64,000 bases of DNA from Antedon mediterranea. Lineage: Eukaryota; Echinodermata; Crinoidea; Comatulida; Antedonidae. Both the position numbers and the translations under genes were made by a program. The stretch spans positions 25,532,001 to 25,596,000 of the forward strand of contig NC_092674.1 of assembly GCF_964355755.1 (NCBI RefSeq). Direction: 5' to 3'. The number at the start of each line of letters is the position of its first letter. Position 1 is the stretch's first letter. Shown here in pieces: positions 35,501 through 47,300 of the stretch. A model generated the notes under the pieces. The model had not been told where the DNA came from and made no database searches. It worked only from the letters and a program-made list of their open reading frames with translations.

Positions 35501-38500
35501 GGCCTACAAACAATAGTTTATAGCGAGTTGGTTCGCATCCCGACTTCCGATGCCAAGCGCATACGCGGTGCTCTAATGCTTTGGTCTCTCACTATAGGAC
35601 GCAACGCAAGGACGTAAGCGCAACGCAAGCGAGTTGACCAATGACAAGCGCCAGTTCGAATAATATATCGTATTTGATTGGTCAAATTACTTCGCCCTTA
35701 CGTTGCGTCCTATAGAAACCAAGCTTAAGAACGAATATTATCTTGTTATAACCGAATTGTTTAACAACGCCATTTTTAATATAGTTTCTATGTCTAGCTC
35801 TATTACAACATAACTAGAATTACTTGGGATCTGAGACTGGAAGGAAATACTTCATGCGCATACAGGATGTTGATCTAATAAATGCCTCGTATCTATATAT
35901 AAATTTACGTAAGGGCAAAATTCGGTAAATCGTGCGTTATAGGCCTACTTGAATGTTTACTCGATGGTATATAAAGTTGGTTCGTACTTTCGGTACTAAT
36001 TTTAACCACCTGATGTAACCCTGTTTACTAATTCATTTTTCATTTCATTTATCTTTTTATTTCGGAATATCATGGTGACATAATATTATATCCATAGCAA
36101 AAGAGAGAAAAAAAATTCTTAATCTAACAGCTCATAGAACAAAAACAAAGATATGTAAATATATAAAGTCAATGCAACAAAGCATTCCATTGTATGTGCA
36201 TTCTTGATACATTAAGAACGTGGCGATTAATGACCATGATCAAGGAATTACTACTTGCGTTCACACGATTTTTAAAACTAAAAACAGATTTTCTAATGAA
36301 CTCATCAAAGGATGGGACGTCATTTAAGACAAACATCATGCTTGCACTACAATGTCTAGGCTGCTTCAGCAGCAAACGTAAGGCATTGTTATAACATCTT
36401 TCAGTGATCTCAGAGTGCTCTTATTATAACTACACCATAAGGTTGAACAGTACATGCTGACACATTTAGTCTTAGTAGAACATTTTCCAAACTTTCTATT
36501 TAGAGAGTTGGCCCTAATGCAAATAGATCGATATTGACGTTTGATGTCACTTTCATCACTCAGGTTATTACTGATCACATGACTAAGATAGGTTATTGAA
36601 TTATCAACGATTAGAGGTGCCCCATTTAAGGTAATATGTGGAACACCTTTGAGGTTGCGGACTTTCGGGCAAAATAGCAAGCATTTGGATTTGGTTTCAT
36701 TAAAAGTAATATCATGGTCACTAGCAAAACCTTCACAGAATTAGGCTTTGTAAGCCAATCACTGACGGAGCCAAAAGGACCAAGTCATCGGCAAAGCTTA
36801 GGCAATTCAGTTTAAGACTGTTAATATCACAACCTTCTTTTGACTTAGTCAGTTCAACAGTTAACGGATCAGTGTACACATTGAGTTAGATAATTAGTTA
36901 TTGAAAACACATAATATACAAATAAACTTTATTAGCCGTATTGACAGTTGCTTCTCAACGTTTGTATTAATTAATAATTACAATATAAATGTGGTAGTGG
37001 TGTATCGTTACATGTACTTTACTATTTTAATAGACAGTTTTAACAATTAAGTATTTCAAATCGCAAATGTTTTACTGTATTTAACAGTATAATATTTATA
37101 GGCCTATAAAACATGAGTACTGAGTGGATAAAGAATATATTTAAAAATCGTTCCTCTTTGTATCTATCGTTTTCCCCATCCCTCAACCCTAATGTTACAT
37201 ACAAAACACAAATTCGGTTTGTTTAAATGAGATCAACAATTTACTCATTTTGTGACAAGTTTCTCTTTTGAAAGTAATTCCCATGGTGCTAATTGACTCA
37301 TAAATCATCGTATCTATCTATTCGTTTCGGTTAACGATATGTATTATAGTCCTGCGGTACGTACATTTGAAATCGCCAGTTTTTTACGTTAAAATGTCTG
37401 TGTATTCGGGAACCATCTGTGGGCGGCGTCGTGCGAAACGAAGCGATTATGGAATGTTAATGTTGCATTGTGATATTTGACAACATCCGTGAATTACACC
37501 TTCAGTAGATATTTAGGCCTATAACATTATTATAGGCTACCTTCTTGCTTCACCGTAGTAAAAATGATTAAATCGGATATTTTTCTTATTATTGTTGTTT
37601 GATGATCCTTGATCCCTACTCGACACTCGACTGCGACGTAGGCCACTGTACACATTTTATTCGAAGTTGATCAAATTCGCGTATATTTGACGTTAAATAC
37701 ATTTTAACGGAAAGAGAATACTGTCGAGAAATAAATAAATAAATTATAACTGAAGAAGATAAATTATAAGCAAACCTAAATCCACGTGGAAAAAAGTAGG
37801 TAGTAGCCCGGCTCAGACTCGAACTTGGAAAACACTGCAGTTCATACGCAGCTTATCACTGAACTTATGGTGTATACATTTTTAACGGGAGACTGAAACT
37901 ACACTAGCGAAGTTTGTCAACTAGTCTAGAGTTTGTCAAAAGAAAGTTTTGCTAGTGTAGACCACTTGACAAAACTTCAACAAACTTCAGTTTGCAGAAG
38001 CCTCACTGCGGCAAACTCTAAGTTTTTAGATTTGGCAATCAATTCGGCAATATTAAAGCCTGATGTGTTCTTTTTTTCCCTTTTACTATAGTTTGCACTC
38101 CATGTAGATACAGCATGTACTCAAGTACCAATAGTGCGTACGACAGGTGTACACCATGCATCAGATGCGACGCGCCTCGACCCACAACGCGTACGTGTTC
38201 AAGTACACATAATGCACATTGTGGTGAATGTCCACAAGGTAAGAAACGCTCAAGATTATATATAACCTCTACATGTGCGTCTAACACTCGCGAATTATCC
38301 AAATTTTTTCAACTAATCTACAAATCAAACTTTTGAAAACTTTTCTTGAATAACTCAGAGTTTCCAAAAAATGTTGCCAGTGTAAGACTTGTCTACACTT
38401 TGCAAACTTAAGCAAACTATGAGTTCGAAAACACACGTTTCCAAAGTTTGATGGAGTATAAAACCAGTGTAGACCAGTTGAAACTGGTTTTCTTCAGTTT

Positions 38501-40824
38501 ACCCAAGTTTGTCAAATGTTTTACATTGGCAAATGTTGGGAGAATTTAAACAAATTTCGTAAACCTCAGCAGAACTAATTTGTCAAGAGGATGTGGCCTA
38601 CTGTAGAACTTCTGCAACTAGTTTGTTTTCAGCCTTTAAAATGTACATTAAAGTTCAACACAGTTACTAGAGGCTGGCGTAGTTTGAAAATTTCACGTTT
38701 TGCAAGAAATCTTGTCTAATGTAGAATAGATAAACTTCGGCAAACTTCAGAAAACTAGTTGCAGAAGTTAGGCTGAGCGTGTTTGCTTTCGGCGAATCAG
38801 TAACAGTCCTTGGGTACTCTACGCGGTCATGTGATCCTTCAGATAGACAAACCGACAGCATCCAGTTATAACTGGAATCACAAACTTCTCCAAAACTTTG
38901 GTAAAGTTTGCTAGTGTATAGAGCTTAATCTGAGTTACTTGTGCAAACTAGATTTATCCAGTTTCAACTGGTCTACACTGGCAGATCTTTCTAGCGACAC
39001 TCGCACTTTATTTGCATGAAGTTTGCTATAGACTATCTGAGCTACTTTATCTAAGGTTAAAATATCCCAAGGATATTATGTGTGCACACGAACTCCTTTA
39101 TAACTATTCCTACGACAAATTATATCATTTTAGGATACTATGAAGATCAGTTAACAGGCAACTGCAAACCGTGTTCAAACTGTTATGAAAATGATGAAAC
39201 TCAAAGAAGAAAAGCAGTATGCCAATATGATGGCGCTCCAGAAAATATCTATTGTACACAGTCGATGATGCATGTTGCAGTTAAATCGACGCTATCGCCT
39301 TTAAAAAGAATAGAATCACAGACTAAAATGCGGACTGTCGGTGCAACTTCAATTCGGACACATAGGCCTACAACTTCATTACAGCAGAATATGCCCACAT
39401 CATCATTACATAGGCATACAAGTACGTATAGGCGTACAACTGCAAGGACGTATAGACATTCGCCGTTCTTACCAACTTCTATTCAAATGAAAAGTACGTT
39501 TCACAAAGGTTTGAATTTATACCATGACGTCAGTGGGTGATTCAGACTAAACGGGACATTCCCCCTCTCATGGCTTGCCTTGAAAACTAGGCTAATACGT
39601 CCAGGCCAACTTTCGTGACTCCTCTAATCATTACCAAATTAGTGGTTATAAAGAATCGTCAGCAGGAGTTTATCGGAAGGAAACTAGAAAATTTACTTTG
39701 GAAATAAAGTGCAGGACACCGCAATCAATTTGAAGCGTTAAAATATAGAATAATTTATATTTAGCATTAACAAAGTAAATAGGGGAAACATCCTATTTTT
39801 GTGTGATTTATCGTTTTTTTTTCTTGTGATGAGGAATTGTTATTCTGAAATAAAGTGATCAATAAATTAATTAATCTTAATTATATAGTGTTTCCTACAT
39901 ACAGAAGCACTTAATATTATATGGCTAAAAAGACTGTTAAATGACGAGGAAACAAAATGGAAATATATTCCAAAATTCTTTATTCATAAAATATGTCCAG
40001 AGCACATTCTATTTAACATGACAGATGAAAATGAGATTATACATACTATGCCTTTATTTTATTAAAATATGTTAAAAACATCTGTAAAATATAAAAATTG
40101 TTGGCACATATGATGATATTATGAAAGAACAATTGTAATAAGTAATAAATTAATACACCTTAAAAACAAATTATTTTTTACACACTGGATTGCAAGTGTT
40201 ATTTTAATATACAGTTTTGGCCACTTTTTGAAAAGTTCTCATATTTCTTCTAATTTTATGTCGTGAGGTAATTTCTCGCATGATCTTAATCAAAGACGGT
40301 ACTGGGTTTTGTCTACTAGCGTTCCTGCTCCCAACCAGTCCTGCTCCCAACCAGTCATCCATTCATTCATAGAAAGGCATATTCCTTCTAATTTTAAATT
40401 AAACAAACACTTATAAATGTAAGGAATTAACCATGTTTTCAATTCCTACTTTCTTTCAGGTCACAGTAGGCCTACAAACAAAATGCCAGGAGGCATTGGA
40501 AAAACAAGCGTAGTAAAAACAACAGAACAAGAAATATTATTACATACTGGATCAGTAAGACACACAGAACCAGTAGGACGCACAGAACCAGTAGGACGCT
40601 TCACTACTGAACATGTACAAATAGATGTGTCAATGGTCACAAATAATTCAAAACTAAATTTGCAAGAACATTTCAATGCGTCCTCTGATATGACATCGTT
40701 AAACTGTATAGCTGTGGTGGTATGCATACTAGTAGTATTCATTTTGCTATTAGGCCTAATACGAAGAAGAAATACACGAAATCACAGTTCTAAAATACGT
40801 ACCACCGACACTGAATGTGTTTGA
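32568..40824 (+). CDS. TNFR-superfamily receptor with three cysteine-rich domains and a short tail
   Basis: Five-exon model: 32568-32624, 33732-33897, 38092-38238, 39134-39493, 40460-40824; 1095 bases, 364 residues, phases 0-1-1-1. Exon 1 gives a probable signal peptide (MIRSFLYIIWWQLGLHIS). Exons 2-4 give TNFR cysteine-rich repeats: PCVKCASCPPGYGVLSRC, CTPCRYSMYSS, CTPCIRCDAPRPTTRTC, HCGECPQGYY, and NCKPCSNC...AVCQYDG...YC. A Ser/Thr/His/Arg-rich stalk follows, then a membrane helix (LNCIAVVVCILVVFILLLGL) and a 20-residue tail starting RRRNTRN. There is no death domain and no evident TRAF motif, so it could be a decoy or co-receptor. The cysteine pattern recalls EDAR/NGFR-type receptors. Exon 1 and the first acceptor are the least certain; exons 2-5 are firm. 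Intron 2 holds MITEs and a LINE relic. Confidence 0.82.
33308..33398. repeat. MITE family A, left half
   Basis: ATCAAACTTTATGTGACCAA to GATGTCATATCAATACCGTA; both termini are lost, and a family B element follows. TNFR-like gene, intron 1. Confidence 0.7.
33400..33625. repeat. MITE family B copy plus partial second end
   Basis: GCTTGGTTCCCACTCGAAAC to CGTTACGTCCTAGGAACCAA (33402-33550), then another GGCTTGGTTCTAGGTACC and GATTGGTCGAATCAA. The inverted arms carry GGACGTAAG / CTTACGTCC. Confidence 0.75.
33904..34135. repeat. (GAT)n / (GATGATGAT) microsatellite
   Basis: Imperfect GAT trinucleotide tract starting a few bases after the donor at 33898. Its complement reads as a His/Ile-rich open frame that is not a gene. 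Confidence 0.92.
34423..34563. repeat. MITE family A copy
   Basis: AAAGCTCTGTCCACACTATC to TTGATAGTGTAGACAGAGCC, with a small internal hairpin (ATAGACCTATAATAGGTCTAT). TNFR-like gene, intron 2. Confidence 0.88.
35578..35730. repeat. MITE family B copy
   Basis: GGTCTCTCACTATAGGACGC to CGTTGCGTCCTATAGAAACC, with inner GAGTTGACCAATGACAAGCG opposed by TTGATTGGTCAAATT. This is the best-preserved copy of the family here. Confidence 0.85.
36170..36880 (-). pseudogene. Degenerate LINE reverse transcriptase fragment
   Basis: Minus-strand reading gives NSLKLNCLSFADDLVLLAPS (FADD catalytic box) near 36750-36830. After a stop and frameshift come FNETKSKCLLFCPKVRN, LIVDNSITYLSHVIS and, nearer the 3' end, NDVPSFDEFIRKSVFSFKNR. 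This is the order expected for RT palm, thumb and C-terminus of a non-LTR element. It is broken in several places and lies antisense in intron 2 of the TNFR-like gene. Confidence 0.82.
37880..39030. repeat. Degenerate inverted-repeat cluster flanking TNFR exon 3
   Basis: Words such as CTAGTGTAGAC, GTCTACAC, CAAACTTC and GAAGTTTG recur in both orientations on both sides of the exon at 38092-38238, e.g. GCTAGTGTAGACC (37963) and AAGTTTGCTAGTGTATAGAG (38906). It looks like one or more old foldback MITEs around the exon. Confidence 0.55.
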
Positions 40825-41259
40825 CTCGGAGAATGGCATTTAATACACAGTATATACGTATTTAATTATTCAATAGGCTGAATGGTTATATTTAGGCGGA
40901 AACATGAAGAATTGCAACACTTTGGTAGGAAGCGTACGTACGGCTCTTATCTCATTTACTATCAAATACAGTCATGACCCATTTGATTCTTTGGAATGCC
41001 ATTGCTTGCTAACTTTTCGGATGAAAGATGTCAGGTATAATATAGTGTTTTTGAAGGTTTGTGAAAATACATATTATCGATTTATCAACTAAAACGGGCT
41101 TTCCTTTATGTTTTTTGTATTGTATCCGAGACGTAATATTTCATCAGAGTGCTTTATCTCAACATACTATCTATTTCCGAAATATTTGGTAATATGTATA
41201 TGCATGATGTCAATTTATAGATCAGTTATATATTTTTTTATATATAATTTTAGTTATAA

Positions 41260-41335
41260 TTGTAGTTACTTCGCTTGTCATTGGTTAAAACGCTTGCGTT
41301 GCGTTACGTTCTAGAGTGCGAACCGAGCTTAAAGA
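41260..41335. repeat. MITE family B, right end
   Basis: CGCTTGTCATTGGTTAAAAC to GCGAACCGAGCTTAA; only the right arm is recognisable. Confidence 0.65.
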
Positions 41336-41711
41336 TTGACGATCTTTGATGTAATTGTATTCTTGAGTCATTCCCAACACAAAATAATTAATAACAGTGG
41401 TATTTACTTTTATTTATTACTTTTTATTGTAAGAATATGATGTAATCCATCTCATTCTTTTGTTAATTTCCCTATGAGGGATGAAAGATACAAATTATAC
41501 AGATATACTGTTGTCGAAAACTATTTAAACAATCCAGGCAACGACACTTGTGTGTAAATAGTACCCAATACAGGAAAAATTTACAACAGTATCATTGGTA
41601 CATTTTTTATACAATTTTATTGATTATATTACTTAATTTACAAAATGGTAACAAAGTGATAGCATAGAGGGAGGAGGAGCGTGTGTTCCGTCCACGATCC
41701 GCAACCGCTAA

Positions 41712-42175
41712 GTTAAGTTCCCACTAGGACGAAACGCAAACGGGCGCAAGGCACGAGTTGAGCACTGACAAGCGACAGTCGGAAATACATCGCTTGCGAT
41801 TGGTCAACAAAGTACTTGTGTTGCGCTTGACCGTCCTTGCGTTACGTTTGGCCGTCTTTGCCGTTGCGCTTGACTGTCTTTGCCGTTGCGCTTGACTGTC
41901 TTTGCCGTTGCGCTTGACCGTCTTTGCGTCGCGCTTGACCGTCTTTGCGTCGCGCTTGAACGTCTTTGCGTCGCGCGTGACCGTCTTTGCTTTGCGCTTG
42001 ACCGTCTTTGCTTTGCGCTTGACCGTCTTTGCTTTGCGCTTGACCGTCCTTGCTTTGTGCTTGACCGTCCTTGCGTTGCGCTTGACTGTCATTGCGTTGC
42101 GCTTGAACGTCTTTGCGTTGCGCTTGACCGTCCTTGCGTTGCGCTTGAGCGTCCTTGCATTACGGTCTTCCTCGT
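41712..42175. repeat. MITE family B copy with right arm expanded into a 21-22-bp minisatellite
   Basis: The left end is standard (GTTCCCACTAGGACGAAACG), and the centre has GCACTGACAAGCGACAGTC and CGCTTGCGATTGGTCAAC. From about 41820 the arm becomes roughly 16 copies of TTGCGTTGCGCTTGACCGTC-like units. The open frames on both strands come from the repeat period. Confidence 0.88.
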
Positions 42176-42779
42176 CTACCCTCCAGAAACGAAACTTTGG
42201 TATGGATGACCCCGAGAAGCATTAATCTGGGTTCCCGACGGAGTTTTGTCTTAATTTTAGTAAAAAGATAAATATTTTTGCACATATGGCGTTTCATACG
42301 TATACTACTTTGAGTTTTTATTTTCAGACAAAAATCGAAAAACTTGGGGCAAGTCTATGTGCTACATTCTTCCCATTACGTCTGAATCGGTTATTCAAAA
42401 AGATACAATATAATATTATTATACATTAATTTATTGCATAATTAATATAAAATCATATAAAAGAACTGAATTGAAAGAATAAGGTTTACCGCAAATAGCT
42501 TAAATTTCAAAAGGAACGTAATTGCACAATGGGGTTGAGAGCAACGTCACGCCGCGTACGTAGGCCTATAGACAACAAATCACGTACGTACGCGTCGTGA
42601 CGTTTGCTCCCAAATCCTTCCTATTTGCGATAAACCTTACGTAGGAAGGGCTATTCTGTGGTTAACAATTTATTGAATTATGAATCGTATAAATGTATTT
42701 TTCTTACAAAATCTAATACTTCAATATTTCAGAAATTTTCTTTATACAGCATTATTTAGACAACAATAAAAAAAACGTT

Positions 42780-43570
42780 AAAGTTAAAACATAAATTACA
42801 TTTATAATGTACATGAGGTTTGTGCACACCTTAAACATCTCACCCAAAGGACGCTTTGCTATTAAACATATTGTTACAGGTTTGAACAGTTTTATTTTGA
42901 TTAGGCCTACATAAACATAAAAAATAATGTTTCACCATTTTCAATCGATTTTATAGTATAAAATACTGTTTGTTTACAGTAATTTTTAATCAATTTTATA
43001 ACATTAACTTGGTTATCAATTTTAATCAGATTTTATAACATAAAAATGCACTTTTTTTTTGCATTTAAAAAAAAACGGTTTTATTTTGATTAATAATCAA
43101 ACACATAATTTGTTTGATTTTCAATCGATTCTATAGTATAAAATATTATTTGTTTACAGTGATTTTTAATCAATTTTATAACAAACACGCATTAACTAGG
43201 TTATCATTTTTAATCGATTTTCTAACATAAAAATTTACTATTTTTTGGTAGTATATACTACTAATACTACTACTAATACTATTGGTTTACAGAGATATTT
43301 AATAAAACTACATTTAAAATAATATATTTTAGAAATCTGAGTACACAAATTTAACATACATATTGGGTTTGTGCGTAGCTCAACGTCTCAACTAAAGAAC
43401 GCTTTTGCTATTTAAAAATGTTTTAAACAGATTTTATGATTTATAATCAAACAGATATAAAACTTTGCTTTATAGTATAAAAAAAATTAGTTTACAATGA
43501 TTTTTAATCGATTTTATAACATAAATTTGCGTTAAAATTTGTTATCGATTTTAATCGATTATAAAAACAA
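42780..43570. repeat. Diverged AT-rich repeats
   Basis: TTTATAGTATAAAATA, TTTTTAATCAATTTTATAAC and a block with GTTTGTGC...AACGTCTC...GAACGCTTTTGCTATT recur two or three times at spacings of roughly 180-550 bp. Confidence 0.6.
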
Positions 43571-43587
43571 CACTAACGTCACATTGC

Positions 43588-43797
43588 ATGTGCTTAGGAA
43601 AGACACTTGCTTGCGTTTCCCTCTCTCCACCCAGGTGTACAAATGGGTACCTGGTATTAGGTCAACTTCGTTGAATACTAGCTGCATATTAATTATGTCC
43701 ACACAAGTTTAATCCAATAACTGGCTAATACTCTGTTAAGCACTTAGTAGCTTTGAGCATTAAGCGCTAAATAATAATAATAATAATAGTAAATATT
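43588..43797 (+). mobile_element. 5'-truncated tRNA-derived SINE
   Basis: Same body as the SINE at 18065 (CTCTCCACCCAGGTGTACAA, ATGGGTACCTGGTA) with an (AAT)n tail. The tRNA head is missing. Confidence 0.8.
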
Positions 43798-44373
43798 CCA
43801 CAAAGGCAAATTATTACAAAACGACAATACTGTACAGTAGGTATCACGGACTAGATCTTAATGGAGATACAAATGAAATAATAAAGCCAGAAAGGTAAAT
43901 CAAAACGGAAAGTAAAACAGCTAAAATAAGTGTTGTTAGGGCTAATATTAATTTCAAGAAAATATTTAAGTGACTTCTCAGACTTTGTTCCAAAACTGTT
44001 TTAGAAGGCAGTGATCCAGATACAAGTGTCTAATTATCAAAATACAATATGTATTTGTTCAATAATGTAATCAACATAATTTTGCTATCCATTCAAGACA
44101 AAAGAAATGGTTAATTTCAACCAAAAACCATTGTCTTCCAGACAATTAGGTATATTTTGCTTTAAATTACATTTCTTTGGTGGAAAATGTTTTTTTTTTT
44201 TTTTTTGGTCATAGTGAATAACTATTGTGATATTAAAATGGCATATTAAAAAAAAAAATTTAAACAATTATTTTTTAGGGGGACAATATATCTTTAATTT
44301 TTGGGTCGCAACATTGGCTGAATATAATATCCACCTTAACTACTGGAAGACCTCCCAAGAATTATTATGTTAT

Positions 44374-47300
44374 TTATGACTCTGTATAGCTTATAACATA
44401 CCCCTTACTATGCAAATGGCTATGAAATATTTTCTGACACTCAAGGCATTCAGAATGATCTTCTGCAATTATACTAACAAATTCAAGTATCTTTATATCA
44501 TCCTCAGATTTTAGAAGTCGTACAGTTTCAGTGTTTTCAATGTGTTTGTCATACTCTGTCAATGATAACTCATTAAAAAATAATTTCAAAAATTCATGAA
44601 CACTCATAGTATCACAGTGAATGTGCATACTATAGATAAATCCATTAAAAAATGTGGTATTCCATAATGCTGATATCTGTTTCTTTAAAACTGAAAATGA
44701 ATCCCTAAACTCAAGAGAAGTTGCAAGCATTGTATAAAAACAATCGCTATTCTTCATTTCACTAGTCACTCTGTTGCATTCTGATTTTCTTCTATCAAAC
44801 AACTTAAGAATGCCGTCTTTACATCTAGGAATTTCATCCAATTTCACTGGGTCTGCTTCTGCCGTAAAAATCAAAATAATCGATTATTCCTAAGTACCGC
44901 AAAATCACAGAATTGTCTGCGTTGCAACTGAAAATTTTCTCCAACGTTAATCTGTTATCTGATAATTGCTTTTAAAAATCACGTCATCATTACCCACAAC
45001 ACAGTTCAAATTATGGAAGGCCGATAAGTTGGTTTTTGCATCTACCTATCGCTGCCTAAAACTATCACACTTTTCACTGTTGGTACTACTCTACTACTAC
45101 TAGGTAGCTAGGCTACATATCTCTACCGAAAATGACAGGCCTAAAAAAGGACATTCAAAACATTGTTAGCCTGGACTGGTGGGATGTAACGGTGTACTCC
45201 AAAAGTTAACGCAGAATCCTTTTTATTCCCCTAGAGTCTCTCGGTATAATTCTCCCCCACAAAATTATCACAATCTCATCGGTCCACATCGTCGCTTGGC
45301 TGATCGTGCAAATAAACAGCATGCTTTGTGAGTGAGGGTTGCCATACTCAAAAGTTGACTAGAGGTTAAAATGTGGTCAATAATCGCTATTTGTGTTGCA
45401 GCGAAAAAACTGCTCCGCAACAATCGGTTAAAACATGAAATAATCGGTTAAAACATGCAATGGATTGAGTGTGTTTAACCGGTTATTTTTTAATCAGTTA
45501 TGTCATTTTGCGCCGTTTCTGCTGCCCAAAAATAAACGGTTAATAACCGATTATTCCTGCTCAGCAGAAACAGGACCACTGAAAAACAAACCCACTATTT
45601 AATTTCCATAAGCTCTACATGTTTTTTTGTTATTATTTCATACGCATTCAACAATGAGCAACTCACCAATTACAGGATGGATAAACTATTATTTTTATAA
45701 TGTATCATGCTTATAAATAAACTAAGTCTCACATGACTTACAACCTTGGCACTAGGTCAGGATTGAACCCTGAACTCAAATTACAGCTCCACTGATTTTT
45801 CATTATTACTATTACTTTTTATTTAGAGTCTAGCTGCAAAATTGCAATTAATCAATTTCAATTTATCCCCGGCACAGCGTGTATACTTTGATAATTTTAA
45901 AATAATCTATCTAATCTATCTCGTCTGTTTTTAACCTCGTGCTACAGCCCCCTAAGCGCTCCGATCGTCACAAAATAGTATATAAATGTTGCATTACTAA
46001 AATATAAACTTACATTCGTCTAGAGAATGGGAGACGCTTTTTGCTTGTCAGCCTTCTAGCATGCGTAGGTTGTTCCGAAACCTATCAAACCTAAATTGCT
46101 GCCATAATGCTGACAGTCTGAACGCAGTCTAAATTAAAAAGACAATACTTACTGTTTGTAGTTTTGGTAAGTACATTCTGATAGCCTTGGTGAAGATGCT
46201 TACCCTGGTGTACAACACCGTAAGAAAACATATAAATAGAACCTGGTTGAAGATTGCAAATATTAACGATATTCTCAGAAACGGTAGACTTGCCACAACA
46301 TGATTTAACAAATGGTTTATATCCAGTCTCCAACCCACTGAAGTGTACCACAACGTTGGTACAACTAACGTCTGGTGAAATCGAAACACCTGTAGATAAA
46401 GAGATAAAAATATTTTATTTATTTTTTTACATCTTCCTCAAATTAAAACTGGTTTCTAGGCCTACAGTTTGTAGTGCAAGCAATAAATGAATTGAATTGA
46501 AAAGAATTGTTTATTGTACATAGCCGGTCACTTTGTTGTGCAGACAATTTTTAGATGAAAACTGGTGCAAAATATACATAATACATACAACATTGGCACT
46601 ATTCTATCTTCTACTACAAACGTAAGCTCATAAATAAATTTATATTTATACTGTGACTGTATTTAGACGTCTTTGAGTTTTTTGGCAGGTCATCAATTTT
46701 CATTCAGTAGGCCAGCTGGACTTAAACAAATAATCATAAACCGTAGTTACAGTTTATAGTCTTTAAGGGCTATAACCTATAGGTCCAGGGTGTACAGTTT
46801 GCCTGTGTGCACTTCAAACCACCCAGTTTATCATTCAAGACTTTATAATGCTTTATAAATGCTCAGTATCACATCATTATAATTTATACTTACGTTTTGT
46901 TGTGATCTCACATCCAATATTGTGCGGGTCACTGATTGTGGCGTTGTTTAAGGTTCTGATTTCAACCATTACATTGTACTTGTGTCCTGGCTTCAAACCC
47001 TCAAATTTGTATACTCCGTGATCCTTTCGGTCATTAACCTTCACGTCAAAGTGACCATCTGGTTCACTTTCCTCACTGTATTCGGAAACACTACTACCAA
47101 CCTCTTGAACATCCAACCATACATTGTTAAGGCTCAGATCAGTTGCGTCTCTATTGCATTTATAATCGACTTCAAAGGAGTCGTACATAACACATTGTAT
47201 TTTACATTCAAATAATTTACTTAAATTTTCTGAGGAGAAAAAAAAGGAATTGAAACAAATTAATTTAGTTTACATTTATCAAATACTAAATATTTTGTTG

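Larger units (their letters stand above)
40825..44373. other. Intergenic region between convergent TNFR-like and FN3 genes
   Basis: No coding exon was recognised. Contents: partial family B MITE (41260-41335), a family B copy whose arm has become a minisatellite (41712-42175), diverged AT-rich repeats (42780-43570) and a truncated SINE (43588-43797). The small open frames here lie in repeats or lack any recognisable motif. Confidence 0.6.

Noticed and set aside
41724-42225. Open frames in three registers with Arg/Lys- or LTVFA-type repeats
   Set aside because: They are products of the 21-22-bp minisatellite in a MITE arm, open on both strands at once.
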